64,000 nucleotides of DNA from Methylocystaceae bacterium (lineage in GTDB: Bacteria > Pseudomonadota > Alphaproteobacteria > Rhizobiales > Beijerinckiaceae). Location: assembly GCA_009773555.1 (NCBI GenBank), contig WSXZ01000003.1:36001-100000 (forward strand), given 5' to 3'. The notes below the pieces were generated by a model. It searched no databases, was not told where the DNA came from, and worked only from the letters and a program-made list of their open reading frames with translations. Within the stretch, counting starts at the first letter, position 1, and each line of letters opens with the position of its first letter. Positions 1-8,352 of this stretch are shown piece after piece. The translations under genes and the position numbers were made by a program.

Positions 1-57
1 CCTAGCCACTCTCAGATCAAATCAGGAATGCGGTCCGCGCCGCATAAGGGGATACTC

Positions 58-2481
58 ATGTCCTTCAACACTCTATTGCGCGGCGTTTCCGCCAGCGCGG
101 TCGCCCTCGTGTGCTGGTCGTCTATGGCCGAAGCGCAACAAAGTTTGCCTACTATCGACATCGGGGGCCGCACGACTGGAAAGCCCCAGCGCGCACAACT
201 TTCGCGGGGCGCCTCGACGGGCGCGCCACAAGCCGCCGTTTCGCAACCGTCGCCGTCGCAGTCTGCGCCTCAGCCGCTCCTGGGGATTCCACGCCGGCAG
301 GATAGCTACGTCGTCAAAACCACGTCCACCGCGACGAAGATGGCCATTCCAATGATCCAGCTTCCCGCCTCGGTGAAGGTCGTGCCAGGCGAAGTGATCC
401 AGGATCAGAGCATAACCGACATCAAAGGCGCGCTCGAAAACGTCAGCGGCGTGCAATCGGCGCAGACGCAAGGCGGCAACGCCTCCTTCACTCGCATTCG
501 CGGCTTCCAGACGCCGCGAATCTTCCGAAACGGATTATTGGCGGTGTCGCCGACCAACTTTACCGATTTCGGCACGTCGAACATCGAGAGAATCGAGGTG
601 ATGAAAGGGCCGGACGCGATGCTCTACGGACGCAGCGATCCTGGCGGATTGATCAATCTCATAACGAAGCGCCCGATCGTCGATCGCATCCACATGGTCC
701 AGCAGCGCTTTGGAAAGTATAACGACTATTTCACCGAATGGGATATGGCCGATTCATTGAACGCAGACAAATCTCTCTTCTATCGGTTCTCGGGCGGCTA
801 TTTGAACACCGGCGGATTTGTCGATTTCAGCCGCGCCGAACGTGTGCATGTCAATCCGAGCGTCGCCTGGCATCCGGATGAGGATACGACCTTCGTGGCG
901 GACGTCGAATATTACAATCAGGACTATAGGCCCACTCTCGGCCTGACCATCAATCCCTTCAATACCACGAGGCCGGCGGACGTTCCGGTTTCGCGCAACC
1001 TTGAAGGTCCGTACGTGCCGCTGTCCAATAACAACAACGTCTTTGTCGGATCGGAGTTCACGCACCGTTTCAACGACACGTTCACGTTCAAGCAGCGGTT
1101 TCTCGCGGCGTTCCTGCATCATGACGACGCCTACTCCAGTCATGCAGGCGTCGATGCGATAGGCAATGTCCTGAAGAATGCCTTCAGTCAGCAGAATGAC
1201 TCGGAAGTTTACGGAACCAATTTGGATCTGCTCGGGAATTTCGATTTTCTCGGCGCCCATCACGACACGCTGCTCGGATTCGACTATCAGCGCGTCCACT
1301 CGATATACGGCAATCAGGGGCGCTTTTTTCCGCCCAATCCTATGCTCACCGTCAATATGTACTATCCGTGGACCAGCAACATCTACACCTCGATCCCTAC
1401 AGCCTTTTATGACTGGCAACGCGTGTTCGACCGGCCCCGCTTCCTGAACGATCGCCAAGCGAACCTCTCGAACCAGGAAGGTTTCTACTTCCAGGATCAC
1501 ATCACGCTTCTGGACGGGAAAGTGCATATTCTCGGCGGCGGTCGCTTCGACTGGTTCTGGCAAGGCCAGGCGAGAGGCGCCACCGGCGACCTGGCGGAAT
1601 CCTACATCTACACTCAGCCCTATACCATCAGTCCCTTCGCCACCGGCAATCCCTTTTCCGCCGCCAATCGGCAATACACTTTCTTTGCGCCCACGCGTTT
1701 CGACTCGGCCTTCAGTCCGCGCGTCGGATTGCTTGTCCAGCCGGTTCCCTGGGCGAGTTTCTATGGAAGCTGGACGCAGGGGTTTGGACCGAACGTCAAC
1801 GCCTCGGTCGGCGCTGACCAATTCAATCGGCCCTTCGCGCCGGGGAAGAGCGAACAAATCGAAATCGGCGCCAAGGCGGAGTGGTTCGAGGGACGTCTGT
1901 TGACCACATTGGCGTTATACAACCTCACGAAGACGAATATTCCCGTGAGGGACATCACATCGCTGGATCCGACCGCGGTCGTCTTGGTCGGCGCGGCGCG
2001 CAGTCGGGGCATAGAACTCGACGCGACGGGGAAGATTCTCGACAATCTCAGCCTGATTAGCAGCTTCACCTATATGGACGCGCGCGTCACCCAGGACAAT
2101 AACACCGACCCTGTGACCACCACGCTCGGACGCCGCCTGATTGGCGTGCCGCGCTATCAGGGCAGCTTCTGGGCGAAATGGGACATTAAGGAGATTGCCG
2201 AGCTCGATGGGTTCAGTCTTGGGTTTGGCGTATTCGTGGTCGGCAACCGCCAGGGCGACGATCAGAGCACCTTCCAGCTGCCCGGCTATGTGCGGCTCGA
2301 TGCGATGGCCGCTTATAAGTTCAAGGTTATGGGCAACGAGGTGACCGCGCAGCTCAATCTGCGAAACCTCGCCAACACCCGATATTTCGAGTCTGTGGAC
2401 AACAACTTCTCCACGCCAAGACTCAGCATCTATCCAGGTGCGCCGTTCACGGCCTTCGGAACGGTTAGAGTTGCGTTTTAA
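58..2481 (+). CDS. TonB-dependent siderophore receptor
   Basis: Outer-membrane receptor of about 807 residues, expected to import a ferric siderophore using TonB energy. I chose the ATG at 58 because it starts a clean signal peptide (MSFNTLLRG, hydrophobic core, cleavage near AEAQQ); an upstream ATG at 28 would add ten residues before it. A short proline/glutamine-rich linker follows, then the plug domain (VVPGEVIQDQ, the GVQS-type plug segment, IERIEVMKGPDAMLYG, PGGLINLITKRP) and a long beta-barrel ending in the aromatic-terminated strand GTVRVAF, typical of barrel proteins recognised by the assembly machinery. No N-terminal STN domain, so not a transducer. The PepSY membrane protein downstream supports an iron role. 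The ligand cannot be told from sequence. Confidence 0.92.
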   Translation: MSFNTLLRGVSASAVALVCWSSMAEAQQSLPTIDIGGRTTGKPQRAQLSRGASTGAPQAAVSQPSPSQSAPQPLLGIPRRQDSYVVKTTSTATKMAIPMIQLPASVKVVPGEVIQDQSITDIKGALENVSGVQSAQTQGGNASFTRIRGFQTPRIFRNGLLAVSPTNFTDFGTSNIERIEVMKGPDAMLYGRSDPGGLINLITKRPIVDRIHMVQQRFGKYNDYFTEWDMADSLNADKSLFYRFSGGYLNTGGFVDFSRAERVHVNPSVAWHPDEDTTFVADVEYYNQDYRPTLGLTINPFNTTRPADVPVSRNLEGPYVPLSNNNNVFVGSEFTHRFNDTFTFKQRFLAAFLHHDDAYSSHAGVDAIGNVLKNAFSQQNDSEVYGTNLDLLGNFDFLGAHHDTLLGFDYQRVHSIYGNQGRFFPPNPMLTVNMYYPWTSNIYTSIPTAFYDWQRVFDRPRFLNDRQANLSNQEGFYFQDHITLLDGKVHILGGGRFDWFWQGQARGATGDLAESYIYTQPYTISPFATGNPFSAANRQYTFFAPTRFDSAFSPRVGLLVQPVPWASFYGSWTQGFGPNVNASVGADQFNRPFAPGKSEQIEIGAKAEWFEGRLLTTLALYNLTKTNIPVRDITSLDPTAVVLVGAARSRGIELDATGKILDNLSLISSFTYMDARVTQDNNTDPVTTTLGRRLIGVPRYQGSFWAKWDIKEIAELDGFSLGFGVFVVGNRQGDDQSTFQLPGYVRLDAMAAYKFKVMGNEVTAQLNLRNLANTRYFESVDNNFSTPRLSIYPGAPFTAFGTVRVAF

Positions 2482-2676
2482 GTTGGGGACCACGAAACTC
2501 CACTTTCAGGAGATGCGAATTCGAACGCAGTCCAAGGGGGCTCCGTCGTTCCTCGATAGGCTGAGAAGAGCCTGTCCTCTTAGCGCATGCGAGACGGCCG
2601 CTGACTGTTTCTGTAACGCTGCGGCGTCGCCATGCGCCGCAAGACCGCCAATCGCGCGACGCGCATAGGGGCCAAC

Positions 2677-4134
2677 ATGTCGACGACAATCGGTTCATGG
2701 GAAAAGATGGGATTGAACAGGCTCGATCAGGCCGCGTTCTACCGGATGATCTGGCGTTGGCATTTCTACGCCGGGCTCTTCTGCCTCCCCTTTGTAACCA
2801 TCCTCGCCTTGTCGGGATCGGTTTACCTTTTCAAGCCGCAGATCGACGCCTTTTTCGACCTGCCGTACAATCATATGCCCCTCTCTGCGCCGGCGCGCGG
2901 TCTCGACGATCAGGTCGCAGCGGCTCTCGCCGCGGTCCCGCGGTCTCGCATCAAGGGCCTCGAACTGCGCGACGATCCGACCGACGCCGCGCGCGTGCGT
3001 GTGGTCGACGCGCAGGGCCAGGAGCAACGCGTGCTGGTCCGTCCGGATACGTTGGAAATTCTGAAGGTCGACGCCGAGAAATGGCGTCTATCGACGCTGA
3101 TGCGTGACATTCATGGATCTATGCTCCTCGGCGATGCGGGCGCGATCGCGCTAGAACTTGCCGGGGCCTGGGCCATCGTGATGTTATTGACGGGGCTCTA
3201 TCTTTGGTGGCCGCGCAATTCGATTGGGATCGGCGGCGTATTATACCCGCGCAAGGGCCGTGCGTTCCTGCGCGATCTGCACGCAGTCACGGGACTCTAC
3301 GTTTCGTTCTTCGCATTGTTTCTGCTCGTCTCCGGATTGCCCTGGACAAAGGTCTGGGGCGAGGCCTTCCGCTGGTCTAAGGGGATCACGGCCCAGCAGC
3401 AGGTCAAAATGGACTGGACCACGGGGCCGAGTTCGGCGAAGGCGCAGCGTATGGCGGCCTATCAGGCCGCGCCTCAGGCGCTTGCCGAGGCGTCGAGCGC
3501 GCCTGACGCGCATGAAGGACATGAAGGACATGAAGGACATGTAGACCACGCCGCCATGAAGCAGGAGCGCTCGCCCTCGCGCATCGTTGGGTTCGACAGG
3601 GTCGCCGCGATCGCGCGAGACGCGCGTCTCGCCGAGCCCGTGATGCTGGCGCCGCCATCTCCCAAGAACCCGAATTGGCTGGTGCGTTCAGAGACGCAAA
3701 ATCGGCCTCTTCAGGAGACGTTGCATGTCGAGCCCAAAAGCTTTGATGTGATCAAGCGCGAAGACTTCTCTGGCAAGCCGCTCATCGACAAAGTCGTCGG
3801 CGTCGGAATCGCGGCGCATGAGGGTCATCTGTTCGGCGTCGCAAATCAGCTGCTCGGCCTTTTCACGGCTTTATCTTTTCTGACGCTCGTCGTGACGTCG
3901 GTCCTGATGTGGCTGCGGCGTCGCCCGATAGGCGCATTGGGCGCTCCGCCGGCGCTCGTGACGCCGCCGCGTCTGGCGCCTGCGCTCGTCTTGCTGATTT
4001 TGGCGATAGGCGTTTTTCTGCCTACCCTCGGCGTATCGCTCATCCTTGTTCTCGGCTTTGAAGCTACCGCGCGGCGCTTCCTGCCCGGCGTTTCACGATG
4101 GCTCGGGCTGACGCCGCGCGCCGCCCCGGTTTGA
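2677..4134 (+). CDS. PepSY-associated inner-membrane protein (iron-uptake associated)
   Basis: About 485 residues. The ATG at 2677 (MSTTIGSWEK) is preferred; an earlier start at 2632 would add a basic tail, and an ATG at 2707 is also possible. The pattern is the PepSY_TM type: an N-terminal helix after WRWHFYAG, a periplasmic PepSY region (DDQVAAALAAVP...), central helices (ELAGAWAIVMLLTGLYLWWPR and LHAVTGLYVSFFALFLLVSG), a second periplasmic part and two C-terminal helices. Members of this family sit beside TonB siderophore receptors and are thought to help reduce or release iron from siderophores. A histidine-rich stretch (HEGHEGHEGH) in the second periplasmic loop may bind metal. Placed 195 bases after the receptor, same strand. 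Confidence 0.85.
   Translation: MSTTIGSWEKMGLNRLDQAAFYRMIWRWHFYAGLFCLPFVTILALSGSVYLFKPQIDAFFDLPYNHMPLSAPARGLDDQVAAALAAVPRSRIKGLELRDDPTDAARVRVVDAQGQEQRVLVRPDTLEILKVDAEKWRLSTLMRDIHGSMLLGDAGAIALELAGAWAIVMLLTGLYLWWPRNSIGIGGVLYPRKGRAFLRDLHAVTGLYVSFFALFLLVSGLPWTKVWGEAFRWSKGITAQQQVKMDWTTGPSSAKAQRMAAYQAAPQALAEASSAPDAHEGHEGHEGHVDHAAMKQERSPSRIVGFDRVAAIARDARLAEPVMLAPPSPKNPNWLVRSETQNRPLQETLHVEPKSFDVIKREDFSGKPLIDKVVGVGIAAHEGHLFGVANQLLGLFTALSFLTLVVTSVLMWLRRRPIGALGAPPALVTPPRLAPALVLLILAIGVFLPTLGVSLILVLGFEATARRFLPGVSRWLGLTPRAAPV
3511..3540 (+). repeat. In-frame 9-base tandem repeat (His-Glu-Gly)
   Basis: Three exact copies of catgaagga plus a partial fourth inside the PepSY gene, coding HEGHEGHEGH and followed by VDHAAM. 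The unit is a multiple of three, so copy-number change would alter loop length without a frameshift. Confidence 0.9.
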
Positions 4135-4265
4135 GACGATTCGAAGCTCAATGCTGCTCGCTGCATCCGAAAGCATCGCATGGCTTTAAAAGACGTGTGA
4201 GCGACATAATCGCGCCGCTCACCTGAAACCGAAACGCCGCCGCATCCCGACAAGCTTTCGAGGCT

Positions 4266-4667
4266 CTACTGCGGGAAGTGCTCCACATGCGTTTCAGCGG
4301 TGCGGCCAAAGTAGAGTACGCGGCGGCCCGAGAAGGACACGATGTAGCCCGCGCATCCTAAGGCCTTCACATTCTTGCAGAAGGCGGCATAGGAATAGCC
4401 AGGCGGATTGGTCTGCGCCCATTTGACCTGAGCCGAAACGCCCGCTCCGTCGAACTGCGCGGCGATCACTCCGTCCGACGGGCGGTTTTCCAGCACAACG
4501 CTCTCCCCATCCGCCAGGAAATAGGTGGTGGCGTTACGGCGGTAATCGACGAAATAGCCCTCAAAGCCAGCTTTTATCAGCGTTCCGACGATGTCCGGAA
4601 ACGCCATCGTCTTATCGTAGGCTGCGTTCAGGCAGTTTTGAGCAATAGAGATCCGCTGCGCTTGCAT
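4266..4667 (-). CDS. DUF1398 family protein
   Basis: 133 residues starting MQAQRISIAQ. The start at 4667 is chosen because AAGGA lies about seven bases upstream; a longer frame reaches 4712 but has no such site. The pattern (CLNAAYDKTMAFPDIVGTLIKAGFEGYFVDYRR, then a strand with YFLADGES, ending in GCAGYIVSFSGRRVLYFGR) resembles DUF1398, a family of unknown function known from enterobacterial prophage and chromosomal proteins such as YbcV. No signal peptide or membrane segment. The gene lies convergent to the PepSY gene and 46 bases downstream of the marR stop, so it could be co-transcribed with marR and controlled by the operator upstream of it. Confidence 0.7.
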   Translation of the reverse strand: MQAQRISIAQNCLNAAYDKTMAFPDIVGTLIKAGFEGYFVDYRRNATTYFLADGESVVLENRPSDGVIAAQFDGAGVSAQVKWAQTNPPGYSYAAFCKNVKALGCAGYIVSFSGRRVLYFGRTAETHVEHFPQ

Positions 4668-4713
4668 CGCGCCATCCTTCTCGTCTGTATATTGCGTCCT
4701 TCTACCGATCACG

Positions 4714-5175
4714 TCAGTCGATCGGCGCCTTCGTCAGTTTGCGTTCGGATACGATTTTCATGAGAAGCGCTCTCAAGGCGCGCTGCTCGTCGGGCGCAAG
4801 CATCTTGAAGAAAGCGGCGTCGTTCGCATCCGCGATCGCCGCCAGCGCTGGGACCAGCGCCCGGCCGGCTCGCGTGAGAGCCAGCACCTGAGCCCGCCGA
4901 TCCGTCGGATTTGCCTCATGCTCCACAAGGCCCTTCTCGCCGAGGCGCTCCGCGAGCTTCGAGATTGCCCCCCTGGTCATGCCCATGCGCTCCGCGAGCA
5001 TTGACGGCGCAATGCGGTCAGCGTCGTAGAGCACTCTCAGAAACACCCATTCCGCTACGGTGACCCCCTCTTTTTCCACTTGCCGTGCGAAATTTTGCGA
5101 TACAGCGTTGGAAACCGCTCTTAGCCAATAGCCGAGGTGGTGGTGGAGATCCGATGGGGGCTTGTCGTTTGGCAC
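4714..5175 (-). CDS. MarR family transcriptional regulator
   Basis: 153 residues if started at the GTG at 5175 (VPNDKPPSDLHHHLGYWLRAV). The winged helix-turn-helix is clear: helix WVFLRVLYDADRIAPSMLAERMGMTRGAISKLAERLGEKGLVEHEANPTDRRAQVLALTRAG contains the recognition helix and the wing DRR typical of MarR proteins. The same frame stays open to an ATG at 5358, but that longer version would overlap the neighbouring gene and run through a perfect palindrome (5184-5225), so the short start with the operator just upstream is more likely. No strong Shine-Dalgarno precedes the GTG. MarR proteins usually bind as dimers to such palindromes and repress themselves until a ligand binds; the ligand is unknown. 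Confidence 0.85.
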   Translation of the reverse strand: MPNDKPPSDLHHHLGYWLRAVSNAVSQNFARQVEKEGVTVAEWVFLRVLYDADRIAPSMLAERMGMTRGAISKLAERLGEKGLVEHEANPTDRRAQVLALTRAGRALVPALAAIADANDAAFFKMLAPDEQRALRALLMKIVSERKLTKAPID

Positions 5176-5183
5176 AGGCGCTC

Positions 5184-5225
5184 TGTTGACTAGGAAACTG
5201 CCTGAAAATCGTTTCCTAGTCAACA
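5184..5225. promoter_or_regulatory. Palindromic operator upstream of marR
   Basis: Perfect inverted repeat with 15-base arms, TGTTGACTAGGAAAC and its complement, separated by 12 bases. It ends eight bases before the proposed GTG start of the MarR gene, where promoter elements are expected. Size and position fit a dimer or paired-dimer binding site for the adjacent MarR regulator (inference). Confidence 0.75.
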
Positions 5226-5258
5226 AGTAGCTTCGGCTGCAGGCTTTGCGGTACGTAT

Positions 5259-5582
5259 CTACACGGCGTACGCTTGGCGGTCCCGCATCCACGCTGGCGC
5301 GCCACTCAAATCGTGAAAGGCGGCGCGTCGGCGAAATGTTTGCGATAGAATGCGCCAAGCCATCCTGTCGCCGGTCAGAGCGAAGTCGCCGTCATCGCAG
5401 CAGTCCGCGGCAAGTTCAGCAACTTTCCGCCACTCGTCGGTGGTCGGCGAGAGCCAGATCTCCTCTGGGGTCCGATCATCGGTGGAGAGCGACAGAATCG
5501 CATGCACGATGACCAGATGGGCGCGGGGATGTTCAGCCCACCACGCTGATGACCTAAAGGGCAGACTCACTTTTTCGCCCAT
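5259..5582 (-). CDS. Conserved-looking hypothetical protein
   Basis: 107 residues starting MGEKVSLPFRSSAWW. The ATG at 5582 has AAGGAG eight bases upstream; an upstream ATG at 5663 lacks one. The protein is soluble, tryptophan- and aspartate-rich (WWAEHPRAHLVIVHAIL, ELAADCCDDGDFALTGDRMAWRILSQTF), with no recognised domain. It ends 34 bases before the marR operator and runs the same way as marR. I do not recognise a family. Confidence 0.55.
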   Translation of the reverse strand: MGEKVSLPFRSSAWWAEHPRAHLVIVHAILSLSTDDRTPEEIWLSPTTDEWRKVAELAADCCDDGDFALTGDRMAWRILSQTFRRRAAFHDLSGAPAWMRDRQAYAV

Positions 5583-5958
5583 CGCCCTTGCTCCTTCGCC
5601 GGTGCTCACTGCCGCGAAGCCGGGGAGTGTCCACGAAATGGGCGTTGCGATCGACGAAAGCAATTTTTTGGATTTATTTCGTCTTGAAGGTGGAAGCCGA
5701 ACGTATTCTCAGGCCAAATACGGGCCGAAATGTTTTTCCCTCGAAGGCCGGCCGAGGGCTCAACGTCGCTCAGTTCTTCCCGCGTTACAGCTTGTATTTT
5801 CGCCCATATGCGCTAAATATTGAACATCGAGTTTCGGCCGAATGATCTTGCTTCCGCTCCCTTGGCGCGTCGGCTTCTGACTTCCTCTCCAGAACTTCGA
5901 TCCCCAAGCGCCACGCAATCTTGCATGGCGCAGACAGCTGTTCTCGAAAGGACATGTC
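5583..5958. other. Non-coding interval, leader of cspA
   Basis: 376 bases with no convincing gene on either strand. The last 200 bases before cspA are AT-richer than the surroundings (for example around gctaaatattgaacatc) and probably hold the promoter and a long 5' leader, as usual for cold-shock genes. Confidence 0.5.
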
Positions 5959-6171
5959 ATGCAGACCGGTATCGTAAAATGGTTCAACGCCCAAAAAGGC
6001 TTTGGCTTCATCCAGCCGGAGTCCGGCGGCCCGGACGTATTCGTCCACATCAGCGCGGTTGAGCGCGCAGGGTTGATGGGCCTCGCCGAAGGCCAGAAGC
6101 TCAGCTACGAAATCGCCATTGATCGTCGTAGCGGAAAGTCTTCGGCCGATCAGCTGCAGGTCGCAGCTTAA
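5959..6171 (+). CDS. cspA: Cold-shock protein, CspA family
   Basis: 70 residues, a single cold-shock (OB-fold) domain: [39 protein letters not shown]. Both RNA-binding motifs are visible, RNP1-like KGFGFI and RNP2-like VFVHI. AAAGGA lies eight bases before the ATG. Such proteins bind single-stranded RNA/DNA and act as RNA chaperones in cold or general stress. The gene heads a run of small same-strand genes, but a strong hairpin follows it, so it may be transcribed alone. Confidence 0.95.
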   Translation: MQTGIVKWFNAQKGFGFIQPESGGPDVFVHISAVERAGLMGLAEGQKLSYEIAIDRRSGKSSADQLQVAA

Positions 6172-6179
6172 TCATCTTC

Positions 6180-6226
6180 CCGGCCCCTGGTGGTCCGGCC
6201 GCAACGCGGCCGATCGCCGGGGCCGG
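6180..6226 (+). terminator. Stable hairpin after cspA
   Basis: Nested inverted repeat: outer arms CCGGCCCC and GGGGCCGG, inner arms GGCCGC and GCGGCC around a three-base loop. It begins nine bases after the cspA stop. No T-run follows, so it may be a factor-assisted terminator or an mRNA-stabilising end rather than a classic intrinsic terminator. Confidence 0.5.
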
Positions 6227-6327
6227 CGAGTTCCTTTGAAAGAGGAACGAGACTCTATTCAACGTCCGCGCCAGATGGCGCAGCAGTGGACGTTGAGCGC
6301 GAGGCCCATTCATACGGAGGGGCGGAC

Positions 6328-6483
6328 ATGGCTAAAGGCCAACGGCGCAGTAATCGCGAAGCGAAAAAGCCCAAGAAAGACAAAACCCGCGACGGGGGTG
6401 CGGCGGCGGTCGTTAAGGATTCGTCCTGGCTGACCGTTGAAAAGCTCCAGGCGCGTGAAGCCGACGCGAAGCGACGGCGGTAA
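6328..6483 (+). CDS. Small lysine/arginine-rich conserved protein
   Basis: 51 residues, MAKGQRRSNREAKKPKKDK at the N-terminus, strongly basic. GGAGGGGCGGAC precedes the ATG, giving a clear ribosome-binding site. Proteins beginning MAKGQ-RSNRE-KKPKK are, to my knowledge, widespread small hypothetical proteins in Hyphomicrobiales; function unknown. Its charge suggests nucleic-acid binding or intrinsic disorder (inference). Confidence 0.7.
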   Translation: MAKGQRRSNREAKKPKKDKTRDGGAAAVVKDSSWLTVEKLQAREADAKRRR

Positions 6484-6549
6484 GTCGAGCGCATGGCGGG
6501 CTCATCCGCCTGAATGCGCTCATGACGAACACTCGAGGAGCGCCTCCAC

Positions 6550-6816
6550 ATGACCAATGACAACGACACGATCCGAAGCTTTCGGCGTCCGGCGCAAAGG
6601 CTTACCGCTGTCCCATCGCATAAATTCGCGATCGGGGTTCGCGTGATCCAAAAATTCGGCGCCGCGACGGGGACGGATTCGTTCAGCATCTCCCGCCATC
6701 TGCCAGACGCCGGCGCCGGCCTGCAGTACCGGATGAAGAGAGAACGCGATGGGCAGGAAAGGGTCGCCGTAGAATCCGCTCTCGAACTCGTCGCGCGGGA
6801 AGACTTCATGCAATAA
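6550..6816 (+). CDS. Small conserved hypothetical protein
   Basis: 88 residues. The core HKFAIGVRVIQKFG...FSISRHLPDAGAGLQYRMKRERDGQERVAVESALE looks like a small beta-barrel of the kind seen in short alphaproteobacterial hypothetical proteins (G-x-R-V-x-x-x-F-G, then QYR-K). GAGGAG lies about ten bases upstream of the ATG. Follows the basic protein by 66 bases. Function unknown. Confidence 0.65.
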   Translation: MTNDNDTIRSFRRPAQRLTAVPSHKFAIGVRVIQKFGAATGTDSFSISRHLPDAGAGLQYRMKRERDGQERVAVESALELVAREDFMQ

Positions 6817-6832
6817 CTTCTGGAGGCGATCG

Positions 6833-7075
6833 ATGGACGCGAAGCAATATACAACGGAAGCCGCCCTCTATTTTTCCAAAGCGGCCCATTCGAATTCAAA
6901 ATCCCTCAATTTTCGGCGCTTCGAGCACGCCTCGGAGGCTATTCGCTTCGCCGTAGAGGAGCTTACGCCAAAGGCTCTCGCCGGCTGCTCCCTCGAAGTG
7001 GATGAGCAGCACTTTTTCGGCCGCGAGATTCGGCCGCTTTACGACAGCGAAGATTATCCGTTACGTCGCCGGTGA
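6833..7075 (+). CDS. Small conserved hypothetical protein
   Basis: 80 residues, MDAKQYTTEAALYFSKAAHSNSKSLNFRRFEHASEAIRFAVEEL, ending in LYDSEDYPLRRR. The SK-L-F-RF-x-x-ASEAIRFA-EEL and LYDS-DYPL patterns recur in short alphaproteobacterial hypothetical proteins. TGGAGG lies just upstream of the ATG, and the gene starts only 16 bases after its neighbour, so the two are probably one transcript. Function unknown. Confidence 0.65.
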   Translation: MDAKQYTTEAALYFSKAAHSNSKSLNFRRFEHASEAIRFAVEELTPKALAGCSLEVDEQHFFGREIRPLYDSEDYPLRRR

Positions 7076-7293
7076 TGTAGAGCCGCGAGTATCGCGCCTG
7101 AGAAGGCCGCGCCTGAAGTCGGATTGAAAAATCTTGCTAGAGCGCGGCGTCGCACCACCCGCGGCGTGGTCGTCGGGTCCCCTCCTTAAGCTGCTCAGCG
7201 TTCGCACGCCTCGTCCCTTCGAAGCGTGGCGCCCTATCTGTTCTTGCAAGCGCGATCAGGCGGAAGGCCTGAGCGCAAGTGAGGATCAGAACA

Positions 7294-7539
7294 ATGGCCG
7301 AGACACCGAAGACGGCTGAGAGATACGCCAAGCCATACGCCAAGCCATACGCCACGACCGACGCAAAGACCTCTGACGACATCAGCGGCGCGACGGCTCC
7401 ACTCGCCTTTGCCGGAATCGGCTCCGCACTGGCCGCAGGTTTGGGCGTCGCCGCGGCAGGACTTTCCGTTGCATTCATGTGCGCCATCGCCGGCGCGATC
7501 GGCGGAGCGGTCCTCGGCGTGTGGGTCAACCGCCGCTGA
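7294..7539 (+). CDS. Small membrane protein with AKPY repeat
   Basis: 81 residues from MAETPKTAERY (ATG at 7294). A short repeat YAKPYAKPYA precedes two glycine/alanine-rich membrane segments, roughly residues 38-57 and 60-77, ending GVWVNRR. The glycine-rich helices resemble small glycine-zipper proteins, but no family is certain. The 218 bases before it hold no gene I can support. Confidence 0.5.
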   Translation: MAETPKTAERYAKPYAKPYATTDAKTSDDISGATAPLAFAGIGSALAAGLGVAAAGLSVAFMCAIAGAIGGAVLGVWVNRR

Positions 7540-7668
7540 GGCATTTTTCTGCGGAGGGCTTAGAGAAACCACACGATCCTCTATCCACGAGGGGCGCGTG
7601 CGGAGGCGCACATTCGCGCGGTTCTGAAACGGGTAGCGTTCTCTTCAGCAAAACAACAGGAGGACGTC

Positions 7669-7803
7669 ATGTCGAAATTTACCAGCGCGTTTGTCGGAGC
7701 CATCATCGGATCGGTCATCTTCTTCGGAGTCGGCGCCGGTTTGGCTCATGCCCATACTGCGCCTCAGCAGACCGGATCTGTTGTCTATGTCGAGGCGCCT
7801 TAA
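7669..7803 (+). CDS. Small exported or single-pass membrane protein
   Basis: 44 residues: MSKFTSAFVGAIIGSVIFFG followed by VGAGLAHAHTAPQQ and the tail VVYVEAP. AGGAGG sits six bases before the ATG, a near-perfect ribosome-binding site, which is the main support. The hydrophobic N-terminus with AHAH near residue 29 could be a cleaved signal or an anchor. No family recognised. Convergent with doxX, 14 bases apart. Confidence 0.6.
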   Translation: MSKFTSAFVGAIIGSVIFFGVGAGLAHAHTAPQQTGSVVYVEAP

Positions 7804-7817
7804 GCGCGCCTCGCCGA

Positions 7818-8303
7818 CTACGCTCGAAACAGCAGATGGTCGAGGGAGATCGCGCCGGGCCCACGGGCGATCAACACGGTGAGGATCGCCATCCAATAGG
7901 CATGAACCGTCCACCATGCATCGGGATAGACGAAGATCTGGATGACGATTGTCATCGCCAGAAGAATCAACGCCGACAAGCGCGTCAAAAGCCCAAGCAC
8001 GAGCAGCAGCGGCAGGACGAATTCGAGGCCGCTCGCCACATAGGCGGCGGCGGTCGGCGAAATGAGCGGCAGTTTATATTCGTCGGCGAACAGCGCGAAG
8101 GTCGCGCTGCGCACGGCTGCCGGGATCTGGAACGACAGATCAAGGCCGAAAAATTCGCGGCCTAGAGTTGGTCCTTCAATCTTTGTCTGACCGGAGACGA
8201 AGAACGGATGCGCGGCGACGATCCGCAGAAACAGCGCGATCAGCGAGTAGGGGATTGCATCCAACCAGCGTGCGATCTTTCTTATGAAATTCATTGCGTT
8301 CAA
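7818..8303 (-). CDS. DoxX family membrane protein
   Basis: 161 residues, four predicted membrane helices: IPYSLIALFLRIVAAHPFFVSGQTK, PTAAAYVASGLEFVLPLLLVLGLL, LSALILLAMTIVIQIFV, and VHAYWMAILTVLIARGPG. The arrangement and the LE-x-x-LPLLL-LGLLTRLSAL motif are those of the DoxX family, whose members act with quinones or in redox-stress complexes. It is the last gene of bufA1-bufB-bufC-doxX, 49 bases after bufC, a combination common in bufferin operons. Starts at 8303 (MNAMNF) or 8294 (MNF). Confidence 0.88.
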   Translation of the reverse strand: MNAMNFIRKIARWLDAIPYSLIALFLRIVAAHPFFVSGQTKIEGPTLGREFFGLDLSFQIPAAVRSATFALFADEYKLPLISPTAAAYVASGLEFVLPLLLVLGLLTRLSALILLAMTIVIQIFVYPDAWWTVHAYWMAILTVLIARGPGAISLDHLLFRA

Positions 8304-8352
8304 GCTCCATCAATGATCGCTGCGGCCACGCCAAAACGCGTTTTTTTTGAGT

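Noticed and set aside
754..1857. 367-residue antisense frame within the first TonB receptor
   Set aside because: Shadow of the receptor frame; no domain, no ribosome-binding site.
2438..2668. 76-residue frame between the TonB and PepSY genes
   Set aside because: Overlaps the end of the receptor gene, no ribosome-binding site and no conserved features.
3511..3540. CRISPR array suspicion from short regular repeats here and at 28996 and 50233
   Set aside because: Units are 9-15 bases, contiguous, in frame inside genes, and have no spacers.
4197..4222. Possible terminator between the PepSY and DUF1398 genes (GTGAGCG/CGCTCAC)
   Set aside because: Seven-pair stem with a 12-base loop and no T-run; too weak to call.
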